A stretch of 64,000 bases of DNA, taken from Flabesymbios commensalis. Taxonomy: Eukaryota; Annelida; Polychaeta; Terebellida; Flabelligeridae. This document shows, one piece after another, positions 38,881-50,232 of this stretch. The notes beneath the pieces were generated by a model. The model did not search any database. It was not told the DNA's origin and worked only from the letters and a program-made list of their open reading frames with translations. The stretch covers positions 60,912,107-60,976,106 of the forward strand of contig OZ024912.1 in assembly GCA_964017125.1 (NCBI GenBank), in the 5' to 3' direction. A program made the translations under genes and the position numbers. Position 1 is the first letter of the stretch. Every line of letters starts with the position of its first letter.

Positions 38881-39250
38881 ATTTATTTTATTGTATAATT
38901 TTTATGTCCGCCAGGAGGTTATGTTTTGGTCGTGTTTGTTTGTTTGTTTGTTTGTTTGTTTGTTTGTTTGTTTGTTTGTTTGTTTGTTTGTTTGTTTGTT
39001 TGTTTGTTTGTTTGTTTGTTTGTTTGTTTGTTTGTTTGTTTGTTTGTTTGTTTGTTTGTTTGTTTGTTTGTTTGTTTGTTTGTTTGTCCGCGGGAATATT
39101 TTCAAAATAATTAACGGATGTGCATGAAACTTTTACCAGATGTGTGCCTTGAGCTAAGGAACAATGTCTATTTTTCTCAGGATGATCCGAATTCTGAAAT
39201 TTTTTGATGATCCGGATCACATTCCTGATCCAATACACAATCACTGGTTT
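38881..39250. repeat. Interspersed repeat with 155-bp (TTTG)n core
   Basis: TATGTCCGCCAGGAGGTTATG, then TTTTGGTCGTG, leads into about 38 TTTG units (38933-39087). It continues as AATTAACGGATGTGCATGAA with ATGATCCG repeats. I recall this unit as a widespread invertebrate repeat whose microsatellite lies inside the element. The four long repetitive frames across it are not genes. Confidence 0.75.
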
Positions 39251-39259
39251 GAGGTTTGC

Positions 39260-40700
39260 CGTCTCTGACTAACTGTCTAGTTGATTAGGCTACGTTATTT
39301 TTCATAGAGTGACAGATACTTATTCAGATTCTATAGCATTTGTCATATAAACACATAACATCTAATCTAAATTGCATATTAATATCTTGCATATATATAT
39401 CGATTGTTCAATTTAAAAATAAATCTAACACATCGAACATGAATATTTTGAAAAAATGCCGTAGCTAACCAACATTAGCCAGACAAAACGCCGGAAGTGA
39501 CACTATGCAGATACGGCATGCTGACTGGATATGCTCTGCAGTTAAGTTAGTTGATTTAGAATAATTTGTTATTGATATATCTATGTGGAGGCCTGTTCGT
39601 TGCGTTATGGAGCTTATAATTTGCCTGGAATATAAATACCTTGATTCATATCTTGCATGATCACTGTATACGAAAGAAATTGAATATAAATATTGTAAAT
39701 ATGCTTTCATTATCATGGTTATGTTTTTTGGACCGTTATCCAGAAATGATCATTTGTTTTTGGCCGCGAAGCATTGCAGACTATAATTTATTATATATAT
39801 TTAGAACATCCTAAATTGATAGACACGGGTAAATTGGATGTGTTATAAAAAATATTGAGCATTTTTCAGGTTGTATAAAGATTTGCAACATTTACGCAAC
39901 CCTAAAATAAATTTCCAATGTCAATTATTTGATAAAATTATTGTGAATACGGTTGTGTACGGGTATGGGATTTTTATTAAGCTCTTCCTGTAGAAAGGGT
40001 TCATCTGCAATTTTAAAATCGTATTTTACGTGTCAATTAAAAAAATCGATTGCAAATGTCTTTATGGTGAATTGGGTAGATTCCCATTGACAGTAAGCAG
40101 ACATTCGACAATTATAAAATATTGGCTACAATTTTAAAACGTAAAACTAACCCCTTAGTGTTTAAGTTATATAGATTTCAATATAAAAATATGAACCTGA
40201 ACATGTCCATGCAATATTAGATAACTTAGCTTTTGATTATGCTTCGGTAAATTAGAATATGTTCATAACACCTAAAGTTTCTTAAAATTATGCAAGCAAC
40301 GATCACATTATGATATGATCAATATGTATCAAAATAAAATTCTTCTGTGTTCCCATGGGAAATTAAAATGGTGAATTTAAAATATAATAATATCATTTGC
40401 TCTAAATATATGAATGTTTTTACAATATCAAACCACCAATTTGCTTGTATTATTTTTTACGGCAATATCCCAGTAGTTAGCGGAAAATGGCATCACGGAA
40501 AAGTCTAGAATGATCATCTGTGTAGCACTGCTCTTATAGTGAGGAGTATCATCTTGCTGTGGAATTCCAAACCAACAAGGATATAAAACGTGAATATTTG
40601 CCACCTTATCATTGGGGGAAACTCTTATTGTCTAAATGTGTTGAACGCATGACATGTGATCGTCCTGAATTTGTCAATTTAGCTGTGTTTATAATCAAAA
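39260..40700. other. Intergenic stretch, nothing recognised
   Basis: Very AT-rich sequence without open frames, clear palindromes or known repeat ends. Confidence 0.4.
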
Positions 40701-40706
40701 TGTTTA

Positions 40707-40947
40707 GCCCTTAAAGCGCTGAATTTGTTAAGGAAAACCTTGGAGGCCAAAGGGTTTTTTTTAATTTGAAACCATCATAAATGTCTCATTTAGCTCTTTC
40801 TGATTCATTTGAATACCTGTGTTATGGGTCTACGGTCATTAGAAATATTTTTTCTCTTACAGTGCGGGGATCGACTTTAGACGTCAGAATCTGACGTCGA
40901 CAGACGTCAGATTCTGACGACTAAAGTCGATCCCCGCGCTGTAAGTG
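40707..40947. repeat. TTAA-type MITE with long GATCGACTTTAGACG palindrome
   Basis: The best-preserved core of the family: GTGCGGGGATCGACTTTAGA facing TCTGACGACTAAAGTCGATC. The centre GACGTCGACAGACGTC is also palindromic. The right TTAA is intact and the left is mutated (TTTAGCCCTTAAAG). Confidence 0.65.
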
Positions 40948-41124
40948 TTAAACTCTTACTAGGACCATAGGGACCTTTGTGAAATAATTGTGATATGACG
41001 TTTTATCCCCCCAAGCCACACACAATGTATTTTAGATATTGTAAATGCACACAGGCTCCACGGAGCCTATTGCTGTTTAAATAAATAAACTGTTCATCTA
41101 TCTGCAATAAATACACTGTTTGCA

Positions 41125-41240
41125 CGATTTTGCGCATAAGCAGGACTCCCAACTAAATAGTTCAGTTTTAATCACTGTATGGCGTGTTGTAATGGAAAAG
41201 AATTTGACAGGACTCCCAACTAAATAGTTCAGCTTTTAGT
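41125..41240. repeat. Tandem dimer of CAGGACTCCCAACTAAATAG unit
   Basis: The unit CAGGACTCCCAACTAAATAG followed by TTCAG and a TGTATGGCG-type end occurs twice, about 70 bp apart. The same unit is dimeric in inverted orientation at 52785-52912. Confidence 0.6.
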
Positions 41241-41263
41241 CATTGTGTGGCGGGGGTCAGTTC

Positions 41264-41453
41264 GTTATTCCGACAGGTCTATATTCCGACAGGTCGTTAT
41301 TCCGACAGGTCTATATTCCGACAGGTCGTTATTCCGACAGGTCTATATTCCGACAGGTCGATATTCCGACAGGTCGTTATTCCGACAGGTCGTTATTCCG
41401 ACAGGTCTATATTCTGACAGGTCGATTTTCCGATAGGTCGTTATTCCGACAGT
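41264..41453 (+). repeat. 16-bp tandem array, 12 units
   Basis: Units are a variable dinucleotide (GT, TA or GA) plus TATTCCGACAGGTC. Alternation is regular at first (GT, TA, GT, TA, GT, TA) and then mixed. The protein-like frames across it are artefacts of the repeat. Confidence 0.9.
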
Positions 41454-42610
41454 TCCTTGATGTAAATTATAATGGGAATTAGCCTGTGATCTGAACCACG
41501 TTTAATTACGTGTCTGGGCCCAAAAAGTTTGAAGAGTGTTTCTAACTCAGAATTTCATGCTGATTCTGAAATTCCATTTCTTAAATGCCTCAGACGCTGT
41601 ATTTTCTCAGAATATAGCATATAGCGTGTTTTTTCATACAAAAATGGTAAAATCGCTATTTTAACCAGTGACACTGTTTAAATATATCTACATAAGACCA
41701 TGTGATGCCAAATTAAACTGTCTGATACATGTGATTTAATAATAAGACAACAAATGCAGCGCTGAGACCGATTTTATACGTCAGAATCTGACGTCTAAAG
41801 TCAGTCTCAGCACTGAAAAATTTAAAAATATTTATAATGGCGTTAGACCCATAGCATAAGTATTCAAATAAGTCAGGGGGCTTAACTCATATCTACCACC
41901 CGAATTGTTCAAATCGTCCCAAAAGCACCAAATTTGAACCACGTATGGCCAAGGCCATAATAATCTTGATTTATCGCGGGAGCCAAGCTGCACACCCGCC
42001 GGGGGCGCTTTGTTTGACAAATCCAAGATGGCCGCCATTCAAATTGGGGTCATTTCATAACGTAGAGACGCATGTGATACCACTTTCCTATGGTTTTCGA
42101 ATATATAGAAATGATGTATGATGTTTAGAAGTTGATTTGGGATTATTTAAAACACAAAAATATATGTAAAAGTTATTTCAACAATATATACGACATGATA
42201 CCGGTTTAAACGACGCAGATCAGCAACACAATAGTCTGTATCAGGTATTGATAACGGCCTATCCATAAGATTTGATACCAGAGCCAGTCTTTGGAGTTCC
42301 TGTGTATCAGCCATATTAGATAAATTCAAAATGACCGCTGTTCATAACAAGCCCACGTCATAACTTGCCAACTAATAGCAGTAGAGACACACTTAATACC
42401 ATTTTTCTACGGTTTTCATAAACGATTTTAAATATATATTAGTTTAAGGGCAGTGAATATTCTGAAAATCGTACTATCTAAGCAAAAGAGTTGAGTCAGA
42501 CGTCGAAATTAAGAGCTTACTATTTCATTTATTTGTAAGAGCCCGTTTCCAGCCAAGACGGAATTTTTTTTTTTAAAGGTTTTTATCGACCGTTCACATG
42601 TCAATAATGA

Positions 42611-42820
42611 CATTTTTATTTCTTTTTTTTGTGTACATTTTTTTAGGCGGCGCGAATCGGTTATACGTTCGGTTGCTATTATTATACCATGAATTTGAAC
42701 AGTTTGGGTCTCATCATATGTAGGCCTACACCAAGGAAAGATTTCGGCGGCAGCGGGACTCGAACCAGGTATCTCCGGACTCTCGAGTCCACCACGCGAC
42801 CAATGAGCTAACCTGGCGCC
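42611..42820 (-). mobile_element. tRNA-derived SINE
   Basis: On the - strand: GGCGCCAGGTTAGCTCATTG (A box TTAGCTCATTGG), GGACTCGAGAGTCC where the anticodon arm would be, then GGTTCGAGTCCCGC (B box). A short body follows and an A-rich tail lies at 42630-42611. The anticodon loop is too short for a working tRNA. Confidence 0.7.
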
Positions 42821-42904
42821 ACGAACATGAACAAGATAATAAGTAATAATATTTATAATAAGAATATTATAGTATAATATTATAATTGTGACCCAAGGCA
42901 CAAG

Positions 42905-43530
42905 AACATAATTAGATTTTCATATTACTGTCTTAGATTTTACGCAACACAGCTATAACACTTCAAAAAAATTGTTCCATCACTGCTAATACATTCATCC
43001 TCATAGAAAAGGCAAAGTTAGAAAATTTTGAGATGATCAATATTAGCTCTGAAGGAACACGATACGAACACGATACATTCTGACTGTATACTTTTACCTC
43101 GAAAATAGTATTATTAGTTTTAGTACTGATGTTGATGAGATTGCTAATTTGTACCAGCATTTTGGACGGCGTTAGAGCACTATGGAGGTCGCACAATAAT
43201 ATTTTGCTCAATTTAATAGTTGGTGATGTATTTTCCGAGCAGTCAGGGAAAAATCAGGGGAATATGTGGGAACAATAATTAAATGTATTTATTTATTAGG
43301 CTGGAATATACATAAATATATACAATAATTGTATACATCTGCAATTATAGAAACAATTTTTGATATCAAATACGTTGACATAAATTTAGTTATGCCATTG
43401 ATTGGCATATTAAGCTTAACAATGGATCTGAACACATCTATATATCACAGCTGTACAAAGAAGTGTGGGACTATATACACTACTCTCAAAAAACACCCCC
43501 CAAATGGCTCCCAGAAACTCAGGGTGGAGT
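42905..43530. other. Intergenic stretch, nothing recognised
   Basis: AT-rich sequence with short open frames lacking family motifs. Confidence 0.35.
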
Positions 43531-43537
43531 AGGTTAA

Positions 43538-43711
43538 CCCTTTCGCCGGCAAATGCGTTCAGATCTTAAATAAAGTACCGAGTGTAAATTATTAGTCCTA
43601 ACTGGTCCACTTTTAAACGCCTATTTGATGTTGACATTTGCATCACCAATGCAAGCTTCAAATGAATAATACCCAGTTGATACATGTCAAAGAATGATGC
43701 AGCACGAAAAG
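43538..43711. repeat. Degenerate TTAA-type MITE
   Basis: TTAA then CCCTTTCGCCGGCAAATGCG at the left. The inner pair TTTGCATCACC/CAATGCAAGC resembles the ATTGCGTGAGCAATGCC centre of the 55567 copy. The right end is eroded. Confidence 0.45.
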
Positions 43712-43817
43712 AGTTCACAGGTAACAACCTTAGTATTTTAGATATAGGTTTTCATCGCTATTCATCACCACAGTAGCTGTTAATAGTGGTTAATCCTCTC
43801 ATCACTATTATTTTTAT

Positions 43818-44036
43818 GTCGGAATAACGACCTGTCGGAATATAGACCTTTCGGAATATCGACCTGTTTGTCGAACTATCGAACTGTCGGAATAAAGACC
43901 TGTTTGTCGGACTATCGACCTGTCGGAATAACGACCTGTCGGAATAACGAACTGTTTGTCGGAATATCGACCTGTCGGAATAACGACCTGTCGGAATATC
44001 GACCTGTCGGAATAACGACCTGTCGGAATAACGACC
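43818..44036 (-). repeat. 16-bp tandem array, inverted partner of 41264-41453
   Basis: The complement of the same unit, TATTCCGACAGGTC with GT, GA or TA in front. Three units carry an extra AAAC (CCGACAAACAGG). The two arrays face each other across about 2.36 kb. Confidence 0.85.
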
Positions 44037-45350
44037 CGGACCCGTGTGGCGTGTTGCTATTGGGATAGGTGTATTTCCGGGTGTAACTTCAACAATTTGC
44101 AAAGAAGAAAAGTAGTAACAATAAGATTTTGAAAATGTGCAAATTAAAGTGATCGTTCAATTGATAAAATAACTGCGAAATATACTCTTTTGTTTTTACT
44201 AAACTGAATACCAAAGAACAAGCTGAAAAAAGCCTGGCCACATAATTTGTATGCCAAAATATATATTTGTAACTCATCCATGATGGAGATTTTACAGCAT
44301 TTTCCTTGGCACTGTAGTATTATGGTAATGTATGCTATAAAATTATACTATTTTTGTTATAAAATGCGAGCAAAACATTCGAACAATGAGCTATTTATAT
44401 AGGCCTCTTTTAACAGCCATTTACAGTTGAGGTAAAATAATGTGAAGGGATTACAAATTAATAATTATGTACCGCCCGTTGACCTATCATATAAATTATA
44501 TTGTATTCCTAATCACATATACAATTTAAAATGTTCGTCTTTCTTAGTGGGCGTTAAGCCAATACGCTTCTTTAATTGTAGCGATATAATTATGATAATC
44601 TGGCATCGAACATTAATGAACTGTGAATTGATTTAATCACAACACCAACACTCAAAAGTACATTAGCTCTAATTATGAAATAACTTTGGCGTATCTTTAT
44701 ACTCACTATACTGACGCGCTCTCACTGTCAAATATATATAAGCTACATATTCTACAAGTTATATGTATCGTGGTGACTTCTTGCCCTTTGATATTGATGA
44801 TATTGAAGAACAACAATTAGCTGATAAACTCTCTCGTTGTCTATGTCCATCCATGCTGCGAATATAATGACTGACTATACAAAACTACTTAATCCGATGT
44901 TGTAGCCTAATCATGTGTCTGTTGAATATTACTTGAATTCATTTTAACTATTAGAACAAACTAATATGGCTAGGCTTGCACTCTAAGATGTGAAATTGAA
45001 GTCACAAGATATCAGTGTCACACGACTCGTGCCATATTTCATTTAAAAAAACTGGTTAGTCTACATAAATACATGTTAGTGAAACTAGTACAGATTACAG
45101 TAACGTTATTGGTAGTCGATATCTGTGCTAATAACTTAAGACCACGCGTGTTTATCAAGTTGGATAATGTCATATGCCCATTGGCCTACCGCTGAAATAT
45201 ATTTATCAAAAAGTAATGCAAAAATAGTTAGGTCATCACTATCGGCAACTTTATAATAATGATGCAAATGGTACATATTTCAACATTATATATTTCCATT
45301 GAGTCACTCAACATATCATATCCAATGTATTGAACGACACGAAGGATCAG
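44037..45350. other. Intergenic stretch, nothing recognised
   Basis: AT-rich single-copy-looking DNA without supportable genes or repeat ends. Confidence 0.35.
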
Positions 45351-45358
45351 CAATATTC

Positions 45359-45420
45359 GTCCCCTTGGATATGAAAGGGTGTATCTGCCACTCTTTGTAA
45401 AGTGGCAGATGCACCCTTAT
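45359..45420. repeat. Hairpin element, 45-kb copy
   Basis: GTCCCCTTGGATATGAAAGG then GTGTATCTGCCACT, with a complementary AAAGTGGCAGATGCACCC. The outer part of the right arm is lost. It is nearly identical on the left to the copy at 55916. Confidence 0.65.
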
Positions 45421-45846
45421 AGATGAATATAGACACCCAAAATGATTTCAGTGTAGGCCTAATATTAAAGCACAAGACAGTGACAGTCTGAATATCCTGG
45501 GCTAATTACTGGTCGCATGTATAATAGTTACTTTAGGCCTACTTTACAATAGAACACATTAAAATGGTGATCTAAAAATAATGTGATTTAGGTCCAGCAA
45601 TATATACAATGGCGTTGATAGGTTGCAGATATTAATTATTTTTTAAAGAATGGTGAAATTACAGAAAATCCGTGTTAATGTGTTTATTACTGGCTACATA
45701 TAGCTAATTTACTGGTATCACTCTAATCAAGACGCAACCTAAAATGCCGGTCAGGAAAGTACTCCATCATTTTGCCTTGCTAGACACACAGGATTAATCA
45801 CTCAATTGACGTGACAGAGGGATATGTCAGCCTAAGCATCATGCCT

Positions 45847-45912
45847 ATGTTGTTTGAATGCTGGGCCGACGTCGTAGACTTTCACTCAACATAGGCTCAA
45901 CGTTGTGTGTGT
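45847..45912. repeat. Partial MITE, GACGTCGTAGAC type
   Basis: TGTTTGAATGCTGGGCCGACGTCGTAGACTT... reads as part of the CAGCAAACAC family, with only the centre and one arm recognisable (CAACGTTGTGTG). Confidence 0.4.
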
Positions 45913-46217
45913 GCGGTGCTAGTTAATGTTCCAAACACGCTACCACTACATTTCTCTAGCAGAGCCAACCCACCGGGATAAATACTCATGTCCACGTGAT
46001 TAGGGGCTCGCATGCAAACAGATCCCAGAGAGGCAGTGGAATAGAAACAATTATCTGAAGCCATTCCAACCCCATGGAAATGGACTATGGTAGGGTTTTT
46101 TATTACAAAAGTAAAAAAGTACTTGTGCACGTGTGGCGCGCTATATATATAGGCCAACATCTAAACATTCATTGACCTTCTTTTATTTTAGTCTAGGGGC
46201 TAATTATGTTACAACCG

Positions 46218-46738
<521 letters not shown>

Positions 46739-46744
46739 AATAAT

Positions 46745-47330
46745 ATAATAATAATGTTTATAGAGGGTTACACATTGAGGTTTCGCTTTTAAAAATCCAT
46801 ACATATACAAATGTAACATAATCAATTATACATACATAGATATAAACATAACATATACAAATTAGAATTATAATCAGGAATTTAAGTATTTCAATATAGC
46901 TATTAAAATCATGCTCAATTACATCTAATTGGTCAATGGTGGAGGATCTCAATACATAATTTCTGATAAAACATATCTTGTAAATAAACGGGAGCAATTC
47001 TATTAATACACTTAAAAACTAAACTGAGCTGGTGAGATTTAACAATGTCAGAAGAAGAGATCCATTTCAGTCCCCGGAATAATACTGTGCGTAGGGGTGG
47101 ATAAATCGGCATCTCGGAATAATTAAGCTGTTTTTTTAAAGATGTACAATTACATTTATGTTTTCTTGAGATGTGCTACTCTAGAACAATAATTATTCTA
47201 AATAAGGTTTTACATAATAGTTAGAGAATTGAATTCTACTTTGGGCTGGAGGGAAGGGTCGTATAGGTTTTAGCATAAACAATTAATACACCACAATCTT
47301 TTTTATGTTTGCAACCTGCAAATCCCATGT
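46745..47330. other. Intergenic stretch, nothing recognised
   Basis: AT-rich sequence following the microsatellite. The first 300 bp have a decayed retroelement feel but no readable motif. Confidence 0.3.
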
Positions 47331-47333
47331 CAT

Positions 47334-47417
47334 ATATCGTCGCCTCGGAGCTAAAGGATCCTATCTGACACTCGTTAGAGTGGCAGATAGGATCCTTTAG
47401 CTCCGAGGCGACGATAT
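47334..47417. repeat. 84-nt hairpin, 40-nt arms with one mismatch
   Basis: Arms 47334-47373 and 47378-47417 with loop GTTA. The only mismatch is A against G near the loop (CTGACACTC / GAGTGGCAG). The layout matches the hairpins at 28813 and 55916, but the arm sequence differs and the pairing is kept. Confidence 0.8.
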
Positions 47418-48063
47418 AGTGTTCATGTGGCGACTCCAGAGGCTGTCCAAACGATCCTAGATCCACAAAAACGTCCGGATCGCTATCATCGACAAATCGA
47501 TGGCATGGCATTAAGTGAAGCGTCAGCTAAAAAGGGTCCTCTGCTGGCTTTTCATCATCTTTTCCAGATAACATATGACTGATTGCATCGCTGGCAAAAA
47601 TGTGCATCTCAAAGACCAGACCAATGACCAATAGATCCTAGAAACCTCATTACAGTGTGGAAGCCAAAGCGTAATACAAATGAATGGAGTTTCCCATACA
47701 TGTTCTGATACACTTTCACGTATCTGAGGTGCTTTTCACTAGAGCGGTTGGTCGAAGGTTATAATAGGTATATCTCTTGCCCTTCTGTGTCATTTGCATT
47801 AGGCCTAAACCAGACAATCCTGGCCTCTCGTGAAGCAATATGAGGCTTTTCAAAGAGTTCTTTTGGCTCCTGGTGTGATAATGACTTGCCCATACCACGG
47901 AATGTGCAAATTATTTGAAAACTAGAAATTAAAAGTTATTGAATAATGTCAACATTGCGTAACATTTAAGGGGCCGTTCAACAATTAAGTAACGCTTTTT
48001 TGATAGATTTTTATCCCCCCCCCCCTCCCCCCTTCGTAACGCTTTCTAACGCTGTGTTGACTA

Positions 48064-49763
48064 GGGGAAAGTGCCTATAGCGCACCCTGTTTCTAAAACG
48101 CACCTCTGTACGTTTGAAGAATTGGTGTACACTTATGTCATATATTTTCGCTTGAAAGGCGATTGACGTGGTTAATAGATGTGTGCAATATGCAACGACC
48201 ACATGCGTCTGCTAGCAGAAGCACTGAGAACACCAAGGTAAAACCATGTTTTTTTCTTATATTTTTAGAGGCTTTTGAAACTGTGATAACTGGCGAAGGA
48301 TTATATTGATGCATATAGTACCTATATATACCAGAAAAGGACACATTTTTCTGTTATAATCACCCAATATGGATCGTAGTTTAATTATATCCTTTTCATA
48401 AAGTCACTTAGAATAGAATTTTTGCTTGTGCACAAAACGCACCCTGCAAAAGTTCTCAAAACGCACCCGGGGGCGCGTTTTGGGGACACGAGGGGTGCGT
48501 TTTAGGTACAGTGCTATTTAAATCTAATATTCAGCTTAAAGATCAAACACAACGGATTGAGGTCCTTTGTTAAACGTAATAAAGACAAAAAAGTTGCGCT
48601 GTGCTATCAATTCTGAAGAGTTACCACCCGGCTTTACATTTTACCCCCTGGTCACGTGCACTGGACCTGTTCATTCGTGTGCCATTTCAACTCCACGGAG
48701 AGCATACAGTACTGCAGCCATTTCGGCGCATTGAATTTATCGTACACATTGCCATCTCTGTCATACCTGTAGCGTAGTATAGTGTAAGGCCTAGTGTAGG
48801 CTAGTCTCAATCCAGTGTAGTGTAGTGTAGTGTAGTGTAGTGTAGTGTAGTGTAGTGTGGTGTGGTGTGGTGTGGTGTGGTGTGGTGTGGTGTGGTGTGG
48901 TGTGGTGTGGTGTGGTGTGGTGTGGTGTGGTGTGGTGTGGTGTGGTGTGGTGTGGTGTGGTGTGGTGTGGTGTGGTGTGGTGTGGTGTGGTGTGGTGTGG
49001 TGTGGTGTGGTGTGGTGTGGTGTGGTGTGGTGTGGTGTGGTGTGGTGTGGTGTGGTGTGGTGTGGTGTAGTGTAGTGTAGTGTAGTGTAGTGTAGTGTAG
49101 TGTTGTGTAGTGTCGTGTTGTGTAGTGTAGTGTAGTGTAGTGTAGTGTAGTGTAGTGTAGTGTAGTGTAGTGTAGTGTAGTGTAGTGTAGTGTAGTGTAG
49201 TGTAGTGTAGTGTAGTGTAGTGTAGTGTAGTGTAGTGTAGTGTAGTGTAGTGTAGTGTAGTGTAGTGTAGTGTAGTGTAGTGCAGTGTAGTGTAAGGTGT
49301 AGTGTAGTGCAGTGTAGTGTAAGGTGTAGTGTAGTGTAAGGTGTAGTGTAGTGTAGTGTAAGGTGTAGTGTAGTGTAAGGTGTAGTGTAGTGTAGTGTAA
49401 GGTGTAGTGTAGTGTAAGGTGTAGTGTAGTGTAGTAGTGCAGTGCAGTGCAGTGCAGTGCAGTGCAGGTAATTATGTAGGGGGTGCGTTTTATGGTATAT
49501 AAGAAGAACTTAAAAATGTGGGGGTGCGTTTTGGGAACTGGGGGGTGCGTTTTAAAAAACAGTGTTCCTAAAACGCCCCTTTTGGACAGAAAATGCTTTT
49601 TCGAGATAACTAATTAAATAAAAATCATCAGCATCTCATATTTTAACCAATTAAAAAAGATCCGATGCTGAATAAACAGGTATTATCCATGACACCATTT
49701 ATATAATATTTTGGGATCTTTACGGTTTTAAAGTTAGGAGGGTGCGCTATAGGCACTTTCCCC
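48064..49763. mobile_element. 1.7-kb transposon, perfect 23-bp ends, TA flanks
   Basis: The ends start GGGGAAAGTGCCTATAGCG and are perfect inverted repeats for 23 bp, with TA on each side, so this insertion is probably recent. Inside, the motif AACGCACCC and its complement GGGTGCGTTTT recur at 48098, 48437, 48460, 48494, 49481, 49523 and 49545. The centre is a large pentanucleotide array. No transposase frame is seen. TA duplication fits Tc1/mariner-like elements; the ends are not ones I recognise. Confidence 0.75.
48810..49440. repeat. Pentanucleotide array (TGTAG)n/(TGTGG)n/(TGTAG)n
   Basis: About eight TGTAG units, then about 43 pure TGTGG units, then a long TGTAG block, then a higher-order section with AAGG interruptions (GTGTAAGGTGTAGTG). 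It is contained wholly in the 1.7-kb transposon. The three overlapping repetitive frames are not genes. Confidence 0.9.
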
Positions 49764-49898
49764 TACGGTCCGTAACGCATCGCTTAACCCCCCTCCCCCT
49801 CTAGGCGTTACGTGTAATTGTTGATCGTCCCCTAACTGAATTGATTAGAAATGATAAAGCTCTATCTTGGTGCGTAATCTGTAAATAAGTCAGTTATA

Positions 49899-49985
49899 TC
49901 AAGCAAACACAATACGTTGGCCCAACGTCTACGACGCTGGCCCGACATCCATCCAACTTTGGGTCAACGTGTCGTGTTTGCTGGG
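49899..49985. repeat. CAGCAAACAC-family foldback MITE
   Basis: AAGCAAACACAATACGTTGG ... centre AACGTCTACGACGCTGG ... CAACGTGTCGTGTTTGCTGG. 87 bp, about 250 bp upstream of the SFXN5 start codon. Confidence 0.65.
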
Positions 49986-50232
49986 ATATGCCTACACATA
50001 TTTGTTGTGGCAGGTATAGATTGTTGTCAGTTTATGAGTTTGATGTATTATATTAGCCCTTAGGCAATATTTCAAAGTATAGTAAAGTATCTTACACGCA
50101 TGCAGGCCTTCAGTGGTTGCACAAGATCAATGTCCAGAACACAATTTGTCTGCTAGGATCATTTTCTTGATTGGCCATCACATAATGTATAAATACAAGC
50201 CAGCATAATATTCAGCTGACAGATGGGCAGAA

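Larger units (their letters stand above)
47969..49833. mobile_element. Outer foldback MITE split by a later insertion
   Basis: The left arm AGGGGCCGTTCAACAATTAAG then TAACGC, and the right arm GCGTTACGTGTAATTGTTGA then TCGTCCCCT, are inverted copies. The inner C-run/CTCCCC blocks also match. Removing the inner transposon leaves an element of about 160 bp, a size common for this kind of MITE. Confidence 0.65.

Noticed and set aside
38888-39244. Long NKQT / FVCL repeat frames on both strands
   Set aside because: They come from a (TTTG)n microsatellite.
41264-41453. CRISPR array (regular short repeats)
   Set aside because: The spacer is only two bases, drawn from three choices, and the DNA is clearly animal.
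42745-42820. A working tRNA gene on the - strand
   Set aside because: A and B boxes are good, but the anticodon arm cannot form a 7-nt loop and a SINE body and A-rich tail follow.
41243-44102. Frames with FRQVDIPTGRYSD repeats at 41.2 and 43.8 kb, considered as repeat proteins
   Set aside because: The 16-bp unit drifts through frames, the ends do not continue, and the second array has 4-bp insertions. DNA repeats explain them better.
47236-47511. 91-codon frame on the - strand
   Set aside because: It runs straight through the 84-nt palindrome and has no family motif.
48855-49080. Three overlapping frames of VWCGV repeats
   Set aside because: They come from a pentanucleotide array inside a transposon.
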